From Rhopalosiphum padi (Eukaryota; Arthropoda; Insecta; Hemiptera; Aphididae): a stretch of DNA of 64,000 bases. A program made the translations under genes and the position numbers. Within the stretch, counting starts at the first letter, position 1. Every line of letters starts with the position of its first letter. The notes under the pieces are model-generated. The model saw only the letters and a list, made by a program, of their open reading frames with translations. It was not told where the DNA came from and did no database searches. Location: assembly GCF_020882245.1 (NCBI RefSeq), contig NC_083597.1, positions 88,204,152-88,268,151 on the forward strand, given 5' to 3'. Positions 14,230 through 25,695 of this stretch are shown piece by piece.

Positions 14230-17200
14230 ATCATGTGGGCATGATTCAATAATAATTCAATTTTTAGGATAACAAATTGTTGGTAGATAATAATTTATTT
14301 ATAGTATTTTTAAATAGTTTTTAAATTTTTTTAACATAGATACTGAAGCGACAAGTGATTTATAACACGTTCAGCGTGGATTGACACCAAATGGCGTCAA
14401 TTAACATTTTTTAAATAGGCTGAATGATGCATTGATGCCAAATGGCGTATGTACTAGGTATGTAGTATGTACTTTGTTATTAAATACACTATATACTACA
14501 ATTTAGTCAGTGTAACAATTAAATATTGGGTTTTTTGTTAACCTTATATTGGTATTATAATTTTTAGGATTTTTTTTTTTAAAACCACAATTTTCAGTGT
14601 CACAATAAATATATTCAAATATGAAACACAGCTAACATAATTTAATTTCAGCTAAGATTACTTAATAAGTTAAATTATTAAATTATTAATATTATTTTTA
14701 TTGGTAAATAGTTAAAATTTAATAAATGGAGAATTGAAAATTTTATATTAAATCACAAATAATTAAAATTATAGGTAACAATAACAATAAAATAATTTTT
14801 AGTACAAATTTCATGAATAAGATAATGTTAATAAAAAAAAAAAAAACTAAATTTATTAATTAGCTAATAAATTTTGAATTAAGCATCTGGATATAATATA
14901 TGATCTATAAATCATAATAAACAAGTCAAAAACCTTGAAATATAAAAAAATAAACAAGATAAAATTGTGCAGTTTATTTATTTAATTGAGTTACCTATTT
15001 ATTTATATTAACTAGCGTTAAATCTGATTCATTAAGATTTACATAGAAAATGAAAATTCCTGTATAAATGACTAATTTTATGGTATTAATAAGAATAATC
15101 ACCAACTACGTTTAATTAAATGTTGAATGTCATCAGCTACAAAAATTCCATTCTAAAAAAAAATATATTGTTTATGTATACAATACATAATGAGTCATTT
15201 GATAATAATAATAATAATAAAAATAGGTATTTGATAGATTAATTGTATTTAAAATTTAAATACCCAAGTTGATAGGTACATAATGTTTAAATTAGATATG
15301 TTCATTGATTTGCAAAAGAAAAATATACTATTATAGTAAATTGTATAAAACACAGTTAATATAATTTTTTACATTAATATATCATAATTTTACAGGAAAC
15401 TATAAAAAATACTATAGGTATGATCTTTTTGCTATAAGTATGATAGTTATACCTTACACATACCTATAGCACAGACTATTATATACTATTATAGTTTGAC
15501 AATTGTAAGATTGGAATTTTATAATGCTATTTGACCAAATTTACAATAACATGTAGATAATAAATAATAATCATTAAATGAATGTAATTGACCTTTTTAC
15601 TGAACAGTGAACATAAAAAATTGTCCCAACAAAATTATAATTATAAAAAGAATTGTATAGGTACAAAAATCTATAATCTTGAAATGATTAGTCGCAATAA
15701 AATTAAAAATAATAAAAATGTTCCAAGTTCATACAAATTATTTTGTACAACAATAACAGATGCACGGCTATAGATAATATTATGGCCAAGGTAAAAATAA
15801 AATATGTATATATAATTTAAATTAAATATAAGTATCATTGCTATACTTAAAAGTAAAAAATTTTAGTAATCAGATTAGCTTTAGTTGGATCAGTATAATG
15901 TAAAATATATTAAATATTTATTTTAATGATCATTGTTGGTAGACAAATTATTTACGCCCTAAAAAACTTTGATCATATTTTAATAAAAACATAGAGACAA
16001 GCATAGATAATATATAGACATTAAACATACCGGGTAAGCTGTGTAGTAGGTATTGAAATTTAAGTAATAGGAATTGTCGGTATCGATACTTTTGCCACGG
16101 TATTGTAAAATTTGAAAAAAATTAATCTATGCTTTTACCATGTTACAGTCGATTTTGTATACTTTCGTCCACAATGTAGATAAAATCTATATCATGATTT
16201 TGTCTAGACAAGAAATTAAATTTTACATTATTTTATAGAATTTAATCGTTATAATGGACTACATTCACACACGTATTTTCCTCTATCACATCTATAATCA
16301 CGATATATATTTTATCAGTTGTCAAAGCTTATCAGATGATAAGTATTTCACAGAAAAGTACGTTATTTTAATAAATAATATTTGACTACTTCTTACAGAA
16401 TAGAAATACATAAGTCAACATGGGTCACATGCTAATAGGTTGTTATAATCTCTGACAGATGAACTTCTGAGGTTAAGCATTTAAGTAAACAAGTGGTATC
16501 CAATGATCTGTGAATTGTATTAACATGAACTATTTATTTTAATGTTTAGACATTTTTTTTAAATAAAACAGTCAATAGTCATATCACTCTTTAACTCAGA
16601 TTTTCAATCATATACAAATACAACACACACATAATACATCACTTGTAGCACGAATGGATAATAGTCAAATTACAAATTCTAAGTAATAAAGAATTGTACT
16701 ATTGCTTTCTACAGATTTTATTTTAAAGCTGTTTCCATGTACTGGATGGTACTAGCTTTGTGAAAACTAAACATTATACATAATATTCTTCAATATATTC
16801 TAAAAAATAATTATATTAAGAATATGGTATTAAATTATATTGTTATTGTACATTATAATCAAACCAAATAATTGAAATTCATTATCTTGTTATTCACATG
16901 CTACCTTAGTTAACAAGTTTAACTAAATAAACTTTTTCATAAATACTAACAAAAAAAAAAAACTCAAATTTAATTATTCAAATACATATATTTTTTTTTA
17001 TATATAATTATTTCAATAAAATTAAATGTTACTTATTCTAATCATCAGTTCCCTTGCAATACATTATATTCATTAAGAAAAACACGATGACTAGAATTTT
17101 CATTTAATACAATAGTCAGATCTGTGACAGCAATTTTGTGTCAAGGTTCTTAATTAGACAAAGGGTTAGATCATCGTTTTATATCAAAAAGAATATACAT

Positions 17201-17446
17201 TAAATAATAATAAAAAACAACTGTGAATTATACATAAATTAAAAAAAAAAAAATTTTAAAGTTAATACAGAATAGGAAATATTAAAATTATTTATAATCT
17301 TCTCAATAATTTGAAACTACTATCCATAAGTACTTAATAATTTTTTTTAATGAATTTATTAATGGTCCATTAAGATGATATAAATTTAGTTTATACTTAA
17401 GATTTTATTGTAGACTACTTGTTTATGAATATTGAATTATAATGGG
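14230..17446. other. AT-rich intergenic sequence with a short NTGGCGTCAA-type palindrome
   Basis: This separates the 5' end of LIPT1 from the 3' end of the RING gene, both on the - strand. It is almost entirely AT-rich, with A/T runs and a TAA-type microsatellite near 15203-15220. Near 14374-14455 two copies of a motif around CCAAATGGCGT stand out, the first within an imperfect 20-base palindrome. No coding exon was recognised; the frame at 15588-15773 looks like chance. The 3' UTR of the RING gene should occupy the part just below 17446. Confidence 0.5.
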
Positions 17447-19304
17447 TTAAAAATATTTGATATTTTGGGTTTTTAATGGAGATGAACCAATATTTGCATT
17501 AGTTCTAGGGCGATGAGTATTTAAGTTGGCAACAGATGTTGATGATGTTGGTTGATTACGATTAATACGTTGGCTAACTATAGATATGGGAGAAGTGTGT
17601 TGTAAACGACTAGCACGTGGACTATATACAGATGTTGAAGAAGTAGACTGCAAACGATTAACATGTGAACTAAGCACATTTGTCGAAGATGGTTGAATGC
17701 GATTAGAACGTGGGCTAGCAACAGATGCTATGGATGATTGAGGAAAAGGCAATAATTGGACTGTGTTAGGATGAGGTGTATTAGGGCTAACTATTGGTTG
17801 TCTTGAATTCTCTCTAGATACAGGCGTTTGAGGAAAAGGTATTAAACGAACCATATTTGGATGTGACATAGTTGGAATAGTGTCATTTTGGCTAATAAAT
17901 GTATCAACTTCAATTGATTGATCAATATTGAAATCATTAATTAGTTCATTTATTGTAACACCAACATTAGTTTCTTTCTTATCACCTGAAATTAAATATA
18001 TTATAATAAAATAAATAATAAATATTATATAATATTTATTTTATACCTATACGAGCATTCATTATTGATTCTCTGCGTTCCTTAGTAAAACCACCAAATA
18101 ATTGACACAGGTTTGTGATAAAATTGTCCACTGCTATAGAAGTTGAAGTATATTGAATTGGTGTACGGCAAACTGGACATGTTTTTTTTATTTTTAACCA
18201 TTTTTTTATGCATGAGTCACAAAATGTATGATTGCAATTTGCAGAAGTTGCCTACAAAATAATTTAAATTATATTTTAGTTATTTACCAATTGTAAGTCA
18301 CTATTTTTTTCTCTTTGACACATACGATAAAGCAAATTTGTATTTAGCAGAACCAACCTATATTGTTCACTTTAGAGTTAGAGTGAATTTGCCTATTATA
18401 AAAATAAAAATTAAGAATCTTAATTATGTTCTTAAGATGGCTTTTATACAATATTTCAATTTTAAAGCGAGATATAAGCATCTTTAAATAAAAATTTTCT
18501 AAATATTTTACATACCCATAATTTATATAAAAATTTAAGTATCACAAAAAAGCCATATTGAAAACACAGATAATATTCTTGATTTAAGCTGACTTTACTT
18601 TAATAATATAAATAATACAAGATTCTGCTAAATATGACTTTATTATGTTGTACTTGGGCCTAAGAGATAAAACAAATTGTATGCTAACATCCTCATAAAA
18701 TTATTTTCTTTTTAAATTAAATTATATGGTTAAGTATTTATACACAAAAATTTATATAACAGTTAGCTATTTCATAATTTTAAAATTAAATTCCAAATTT
18801 CACCAAAACTGAATACTTCTACAGTTCTACATTATAGTATTAAATATGTTAAAAAATTGAGTTTTTAAATTATAATGAATAATCAAAACACAAAATTACT
18901 TTCAATAGCCATTCATTGCAAATTGGACATTGGAGATCACTATTCATCATCTTGATAATATCATTCTTTGGTAATAATTCTTGGTTTTCATTTTGTTGTT
19001 TTAAAGTTGGCTAAAAAATTATCTTGGTAAATTAAAATAGTTCAATATTAATTTATCAATTATATACATCACTTGGTTTAATAATGTTTTTTCCATCGGA
19101 TAATGAATTAGGATGACATTGAGCAAGTAATGAGACAAATCTCATAAAACTGTCCATCAAACTTATTAGCAGATCATTATCAATAATATTACATATTGAT
19201 AGAAGTGTTTGTCGTCCATTTGCTATTAATTCAGCACACCATTTAGCATGAATATTTTCATACTCTTCAAGTATGTTTAAATTATTAAAAAACTTTTGTG
19301 ACAT
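17447..19304 (-). CDS. RING-finger E3 ubiquitin ligase, RNF8/CHFR-like
   Basis: Four coding exons (19304-19068, 19010-18900, 18251-18047, 17985-17447) splice in frame to 363 residues. A C3HC4 RING lies at about residues 107-145: CPICNEWLLK, then CNHTFCDSCIKKWL, then CPVCR; the zinc ligands are split between exons 2 and 3. After the RING, a stretch ending in TKERRESI resembles the segment following the RING in RNF8. There is no FHA domain: the first 80 residues are helical-looking and unrecognised. The C-terminal about 140 residues are Ser/Thr/Pro/Arg/Gln-rich with four to five degenerate repeats of about 17 residues (pattern SxRxxRxQxTSxxS). The likely role is RING-dependent ubiquitin transfer, perhaps nuclear; substrates are unknown. 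It could also be a divergent BRCA1/BARD1-type RING, but no BRCT repeats are present. Confidence 0.8.
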
Positions 19305-20915
19305 ACTACCTAAAAAAAATTAAATATAAGTTTGATAAATTAATGTTAACTATATTGTGTGATTATTTTATTGAACAACACTCATAATTCTAAAATCTAT
19401 TAAGGTTTTTGAAAATATTCTTTTTTAAGTTTTTTACGTTTTTGAATGACAACATATATTTTTAAATTCATATTCTGAAAAGTACTTTGAGTTATAACTA
19501 TTTAAAGTTTAGGTTAGCTCAGTGGATCCCCACAAAATTAGTCTACTATTCAACAACTATGCTCACCTAAATATTAAATGATTATACATTATCATACAAT
19601 CAAAAGATTTTTATGTAACTATCAAAATAATCCAAAAAATGCTGTTTCAGAATATGAGAATAAAAAATAAAATAGTCAAAATGGACACACTAAGAAATTA
19701 AATAACTACTTTTAAAATTCCTACATTGGAATTTAACTAGAATATAATATATTAGGGTGGTGTTGCCCAGCATATTGTGTTGTCGCTGTTTTACAATATA
19801 TGTATAATTTTGTATTCATGTAAGATGGAAATAGTACATAATATGTGGGAGTAGTGTTCTCTTAATAGATAATTATATATTATTTAGTTACATTTTAATT
19901 ACCTGTTAGTCAGTGTTGGATAATAATTTATAAGTTTTAATAAAAAATGTGATGACTGGTGTCTGCTTTGATTTATATCTGTAATTGTTGATAATTATTG
20001 CTTAATAATTGAAGCAATATTAATAATAAGTAATGTATTTAAAGCAGAGGTAAGTATTGGTAAACGGTAGTCTGAAATTTAGTAATGTGGTATTATTTTA
20101 TTATTATTATTACGAAGTATAAAATATAAAATATCACATTTATCTGTGTCAGTGTGCCTTATGCAAGTAATACAAAATAATAATTTATGAATAAATTAAA
20201 CGTTCATTCAACTGTGTAACATTGCAAGAACTAAGAAAGTAAGAAAGTAAGAAAAAGAAACTAAGAACGCGCCTTGTCGCCTTTAAAAGAAGATTAGATA
20301 TTTTGATGTACCAATAAATTAATAACGGTCAAAAAAATCAAAACATTCATAACCATACAAGTATACAACCAATAGGAATGTTTGATTTCGTTTCTTTATT
20401 CTTATCAGTTTTACTGTGAATCATAAACAGATAACAATTTACTAGATAAAATTCAAATTTCAAATGAGAGCCATGAGATCTCAGATATACCGTAAATCGT
20501 AATGTCCATAATTAAACAATCTATTTCGTCATTTCGTGTTTATATTATGTCTTAATCGTGTTTAAATCACGATTAAGATATAATAGAAGGTGAGTGAATA
20601 AAGAAAATACTGAAAATAGAATGAGTAATAATAGTGACATAATAGATACTACTGGTTATATTATGATGGCAATCGTCAATCAATAGTAAAATACAATTAA
20701 GGCACACAATACACTAACTATACACCTATTAACCATGACAAAATAAATTTTGTCGTGCTATTAACTATAATTTTATAACTAATAGGAAAAGTAATAGATC
20801 CGAGTAGTTCAACACAAACCGATAAACATAAAATACAATTATATTAAATCTATATAGTTTTAAAGTAAAATAAATCATGACAAAAAAAAATTGTTTTATA
20901 GTGTAAAAAATACAA
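19305..20915. other. AT-rich spacer upstream of the RING gene
   Basis: This should hold the promoter of the RING gene (transcribed leftwards from about 19.3 kb). It is AT-rich, with no convincing coding segment. A short AAGTAAGAAAG tandem run lies near 20228-20265. A palindrome-like pair (cttaatcgtgtttaa / ttaaatcacgattaag) lies near 20552-20580. The frame at 20765-20956 on the - strand overlaps the start of the retrotransposon relic and is a shadow. Confidence 0.45.
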
Positions 20916-20919
20916 CGTA

Positions 20920-21795
20920 AATAATGGAATGATACAAATAAGTCGCTTTTGGACATTTAAAATATAAAGATGATTACTTTCTCCTAGAAAAAGTTCGTCT
21001 TTATTAAACAAATAATTTTTAAATGCTGTTGAGTTAGATGGAGTCAATCACATGAAAGATTTAGTTATTTATTTTGACTCCTTTCTTTTATTCAATAACT
21101 ATTAAATCTATATTCAAAATGGAACATCTTCAATGTTAGGCTTTATAAATAAAGCTATAATAATTTTGGTTATCTGCTAGCATTTAAATCACTCTACTAG
21201 TCTACTATGCCTTTGTTAGATCAATTTTAGGTTATAATTCAATAATTTATTCTTCTTACACTTCTGGTCCAATATATTTTCCTGGGGCTATACATAACCG
21301 CTTTATAAAACTTGTTAATAATAAATGTAATATTATTCAGCATTGGCCATACCTTGTATATATTTATAGTTTTTACTATTATGTTTGAAACTTAATTCAC
21401 TACAAGGTAGAAGGATAAAACCTTTAATATATGTTTAATAAAAAAATTATTGAATGGTTATATTTACTATCCAGATCTGTTGACTGTCATCAAATTTAAT
21501 ATTTCTAGTTTTTGGTCTTATGAGTTACGGCTAGACAGATCGATACTTTGTATGTGCCATTCTAATGTATTTTATAATTAATATGGTAAAAACTTTCTTT
21601 TAATTAGATATTAGAACCATGCAACATGTAAATAATTTACTATAACACCATAATTTCTTTTAATTTATATTTTAGTAATTTAATCAGTTAAATCATATTG
21701 CACTTCTTACAACATTTTATTCTGTATATTTTTATTATGTTCCTACATACCATTAAGATTGGGCTTGCCTGTTTAATCAGAATAAATAAATAAAT
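20920..21795 (+). mobile_element. Decayed non-LTR retrotransposon (reverse-transcriptase C-terminal part and 3' tail)
   Basis: With stops and frameshifts ignored, the + strand reads in pieces like the end of a Jockey/CR1-type reverse transcriptase. SPRKSSSL is followed by VNHMKDLVIYFDSFLLFNN, then SSMLGFINKA, then YYAFVRSILGYNSIIYSSY. These match the order of the KDLGIxFDxxLxF, SxxLGFI and ALVRSILEYxSxxW motifs of such elements. The copy ends in CCTGTTTAATCAGAATAAATAAATAAATGG, a typical LINE 3' end with a short tandem A-rich tail. In-frame stops and frame changes show it is dead. The family was assigned from remembered motifs, not a search. Confidence 0.75.
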
Positions 21796-22104
21796 GGTTA
21801 AGGACATAATACTACAGAAGAAAGTTTAATAATAATTAGTGACAAAATTAGATTTACTTACTGGAATAAAAAAAACGGACAAAGTTTTAATTCATGTATC
21901 TGCCATGAGTTTAATTTTAAAAATAATCTTCATAACACTATAACAGTGATATTAGTTAATGAATACTAGAATTTACACAGTGGTATTTATTTTTCATTTA
22001 TAATTACTTAGTACTTAATTAATAATAATTAATTTATAAATACATTTCAATATTCAACTGAGAAAAATACCTACATCTTGCATTTTATTCATAAAAAGTT
22101 TCTT

Positions 22105-25004
22105 TTATTTATTGGATAGTAATGACTTCAGGTGGCATTTTAATGCTATTGGATTATGCAAGGTATTTTCTTTCTGGTTTACCTAGAAGAAAACAAATTA
22201 TTTAAAAAGGAATATTATTTTATCTAAAAATATTTTTCTTACTTTAATTACAAAAAAGTTTAACTTTGACTCGAGACGAAATTTGAGTTTCATCATACCA
22301 TTTGGAATTGATGTATCATAAAGACAATTGCTATTATCCAAAACTTCTAGATGAATGATATCGCTGAAAAGTGAACATATATTAAAATTTATCATTCTAG
22401 ATTTTGAACAAAGCAAAAGATGTATCGATTTTATAATGTTTTATTTCTATCATTTTTGGGGATGTAAAATTCTTTTGATTTTCAATTAAGGGGTGGTTTA
22501 GCAAATTGGATTTAATTTGTATTTCGGGAGGTCATAAGTAAAAAAGTCAAAGTACTTTTTCAAAATTACAGGAAAAAAAATTATAGAAAAACAAATTTCT
22601 AGATAAAACTAGTATTTGGTTCTAAAACAAAAAAACTTGGACACTTTAAACTTTCATCAAATATTTATACGAGCATTTTCTATACATGACAAAATTTTCA
22701 ATATTGTAAAACTCAATTTTTAAGCTATTTATTTACATTTTCAATTTTTTTTCTATAAACCTATGACAACTCTATTTGATAAAAATGAACTAAAAAAAAT
22801 CAAAATACAGTCATATTTTTTTTTGTTAGCCTTTGAAGTTCAAACTTAGAAAAAATTCACAAAAGTTTGTTAATTTTCTATAGCTAAGGCTTGTAATTTT
22901 AACAAACATATCATATATAAGTAAAAATTAAGGCTGATAGATTGTCTTCACTTGGAATTGTTTTCTGTATGAAATGATTTATTATTGTATTCAAATTTAC
23001 CACATACATTATAAAGACTTACTTTTCAAGGACAAGGTACACTCGACACCTAATGTACAGTAGAGCAATTACCTACTTTCTTCCTTTTATTATTTTATAT
23101 ACAAATTGTAAATAGTGTCAGTTTTTAATTTGTGTCTTTTTATAACATTTAATTTATGATATTTGTATTTGTAGGTAAAAGTTGTTAAAAATTTTATTAT
23201 GACACATTAGTACAATTATAAGAGCAGTATTACCTGTTAAAAAAAAATGTATTTAACAATTTTTCCATTTACGCTAATGTTCAAACATTGTAGATATTAT
23301 TTATAAATAAAATATATATACATTAATTATAAATTATAGAGCATACAGTTACTATAATAACTTTAATAAATCTAAATAATAAGTCATGATAAAACATTTG
23401 CCTACTTACCCATTTGTTCTAATAATTTTTATTCCTAATATTCTTAAGTGAGGTATACTGAAATTATATGCCACATTCATAATATTCAATTCATGAGATA
23501 GTTTCTGCAGGGATTGATACACCGTTACCAAGAATGGACGTTCCGCTAAATGTTTGTATGGATCAGGCATGGAGTTAGTAGTTTCGTCAATTAATTGATG
23601 ACATCCCATTATTAAATCGGGTTGTTCAATATGAGCACATGTTAATAAAAGATTGAGTCTATTATCTTGTTTGTGAGCATTGGGCACTTCATAAAAAATA
23701 AATAAATTAACAATATTAAATCATAAATATATATTAATACAGGTACTAGAATTGTAATTTACTTCTTAATGCTGCAACAGGTACTTCAAAAAATAAAAAT
23801 TGCATTAATTGTATTGGTTTATAATTCAACATCCACATTGATAAGCACATTCCTATTAATGCTTTGGACATTTTTTGACATTTTTCTTTAGAGTTAAAAA
23901 CGACATTTAAGAAACCAATAATTATTTTACAGACATTAGGATTTTTTGGCGTTAAACCTAAGTAACTGGCTGAAAAAACATAATTAGAAACATCTTTAAC
24001 TCGATAATTTTTTAAACGATCATTAATCTGAAAACAAAAATAATTTCTAAGATGAGTAAATAAAAAAAAATAATGCTTAAATAAGTCTAGCTTACCATAG
24101 TATCCCCAATAGAATCAATTAAATATTGCAAAAAGTTTACATCACCACAATTTGCATCTGCAAAGTATGTAAGAAGATGAATGCTGCTAGTCACATCTTC
24201 TAAAACTTTGTTATTTTTATTACTATTTAAAGTATTAATTAGATGAGCTAATAGTATAGGGTCATGATACTTTGCTCTTTTTAGTGGTTTAATCATAGAT
24301 ACAAAATTCAAAGGGTTTTGTATAAGATTGTCTAAGTTTTTTTCAAGCCTGTAGGCAAATATTCTCAGCATTTTATCATAAACTTTTGCACTACTTTTGT
24401 ATGTTGCCACAGCTAAAACGCTTAATTCTTCATCAGTTAATTTTTTCAAATAATTGAATTCATTCATTAATTTCTGCAATCCAAATTCGACCACTTGTTT
24501 CGACTTATTTTTGTATATACTAACATAATAAATCAACTGTATTGTTTGCGAAGTAGTTAAGTCAGGTCTTCGAAACCATAATTCATCCATTAATTCAATG
24601 CATTTTTTAAATGATCTTGAACTTTTGTGAAACTGAGTTTTTCCAGATAAACAGGCATCCATTAAGGCAAGTATCTGATTGATTGACATATCATTTACTC
24701 GATTTTCTAGTTCTTTATCAATTTCATAGTGGGAAACATTTGTCAATGAAAAATATTTCATAAGTAATTCGTCAGTAGAAGTTGTATTTAAATTTATAGG
24801 ATTTATAGATTTGTTGTCTTCAGTTATAGATTGTTTTAATACAAACTTATTGTACTGTGGTTGGTTTCTGAAATAATCTAATGTCCATTTATGAAATGTC
24901 GAATGGTTTTTAACTTGATTTAATGTTTTAAAATAACAATTTGTATTGACTGAACTTAATGACTTAATAAAAACATTGGTGAAAAAATATTTTCTAGAAA
25001 ACAT
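22105..25004 (-). CDS. FAST kinase domain-containing protein (mitochondrial RNA metabolism), short RAP domain
   Basis: Five coding exons (25004-24096, 24027-23763, 23686-23410, 22363-22243, 22182-22105) join in frame to 549 residues. FASTK-family proteins bind mitochondrial transcripts and control their processing or stability. The N-terminus (MFSRKYFFTNVFIKSL) looks like a matrix presequence. The middle is a run of helical repeats (NQILALMDACL, LTTSQTIQLIYYVS, LTDEELSVLAVATYKS) as in the FAST_1 region; a FAST_2-like segment follows (RLKNYRVKDVSNYVFSASYL). The last two exons read like a RAP domain (FFVIKVNQKEN...IALKCHLKSLLSNK) but stop early, before the usual strand carrying the conserved tryptophan. 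The gene is head-to-head with Shc. Which FASTKD paralogue it is cannot be settled here. Intron 3 (22364-23409) contains a copy of a dispersed repeat. Confidence 0.85.
22440..23090 (-). repeat. Dispersed AT-rich repeat in the FASTK gene intron 3
   Basis: The minus strand of 23033-23080 reads GTAGGTAATTGCTCTACTG followed by TTAGGTGTCGAGTG. A related GTAGGCAAG...TTAGGTGTCGAGTG block occurs on the + strand at 30951-30998. The rest shares the style of this repeat class: runs of T/A broken by phrases like TTCAAAGGCTAACAAAAAA. No coding capacity is seen. I take it for a copy of an interspersed repeat common in aphid-like genomes; exact borders are unclear. Confidence 0.5.
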
Positions 25005-25669
25005 TTTTGATTGACTTCCTAATAAAACAAAGTAGATGCAAGATATTATTGAGTGTAGATTTTGAAACTTGATACCTAATAAGTTAAGTTAAGTAGTTAT
25101 TTTTGATGGACATAATAATTAAACTAGCCCATAGTATATTAATTTATATTTTATAACTTTAGTACTTTACTCTTTAGTTAGTTTAGGCCCGGTTTTTAAA
25201 TGAATTATTATAATCAGTTGTTCCTGGGTTAATAGTTATATCACGGACTAAATTCTGGGGGTTATATCACTTTTAGCACTATGATAAGAAAATTGTAATC
25301 AGTTATGAATGAAATTACTCTTTCCACTAAATATTGTTCCAGATGTTGACAAATGTATTATGTATTGAGTAGTTGTAGGTAGTAACTTGTTATAGTGACT
25401 AGTGAGTACTTTAATAAAAATTTTCGTAAGAAAAATTACATACATTATACATTAGTTTCTTTGTTCGACAAAAAATGTGTGCATTTCATTTTTAAAAAGT
25501 TATTGCTGTGATTGTTGAAGTCTTTATTGTGATTATGGAAAACAATTGGTACCCAAGCTTTGTTGAGTAAATATTTCTTTAATAGGTAATTGTATTTAAA
25601 CATATTATTGATTAAAATAGTATAAAAATGATTACTAACATTTATATCTTATTAATAAACAATTTCAGA
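25005..25669. promoter_or_regulatory. Shared upstream region of the FASTK gene (-) and Shc (+)
   Basis: The two genes are transcribed divergently. The ATG of the FASTK gene is at 25004 and the Shc coding exon begins after an acceptor at 25669 (AACAATTTCAG|AAG), so the Shc 5' non-coding exon must also lie in or near these roughly 660 bases. No TATA or initiator can be named with confidence. A bidirectional promoter is plausible. Confidence 0.4.
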
Positions 25670-25695
25670 AGTACGTTATTAGGTTATTAGTTAAA

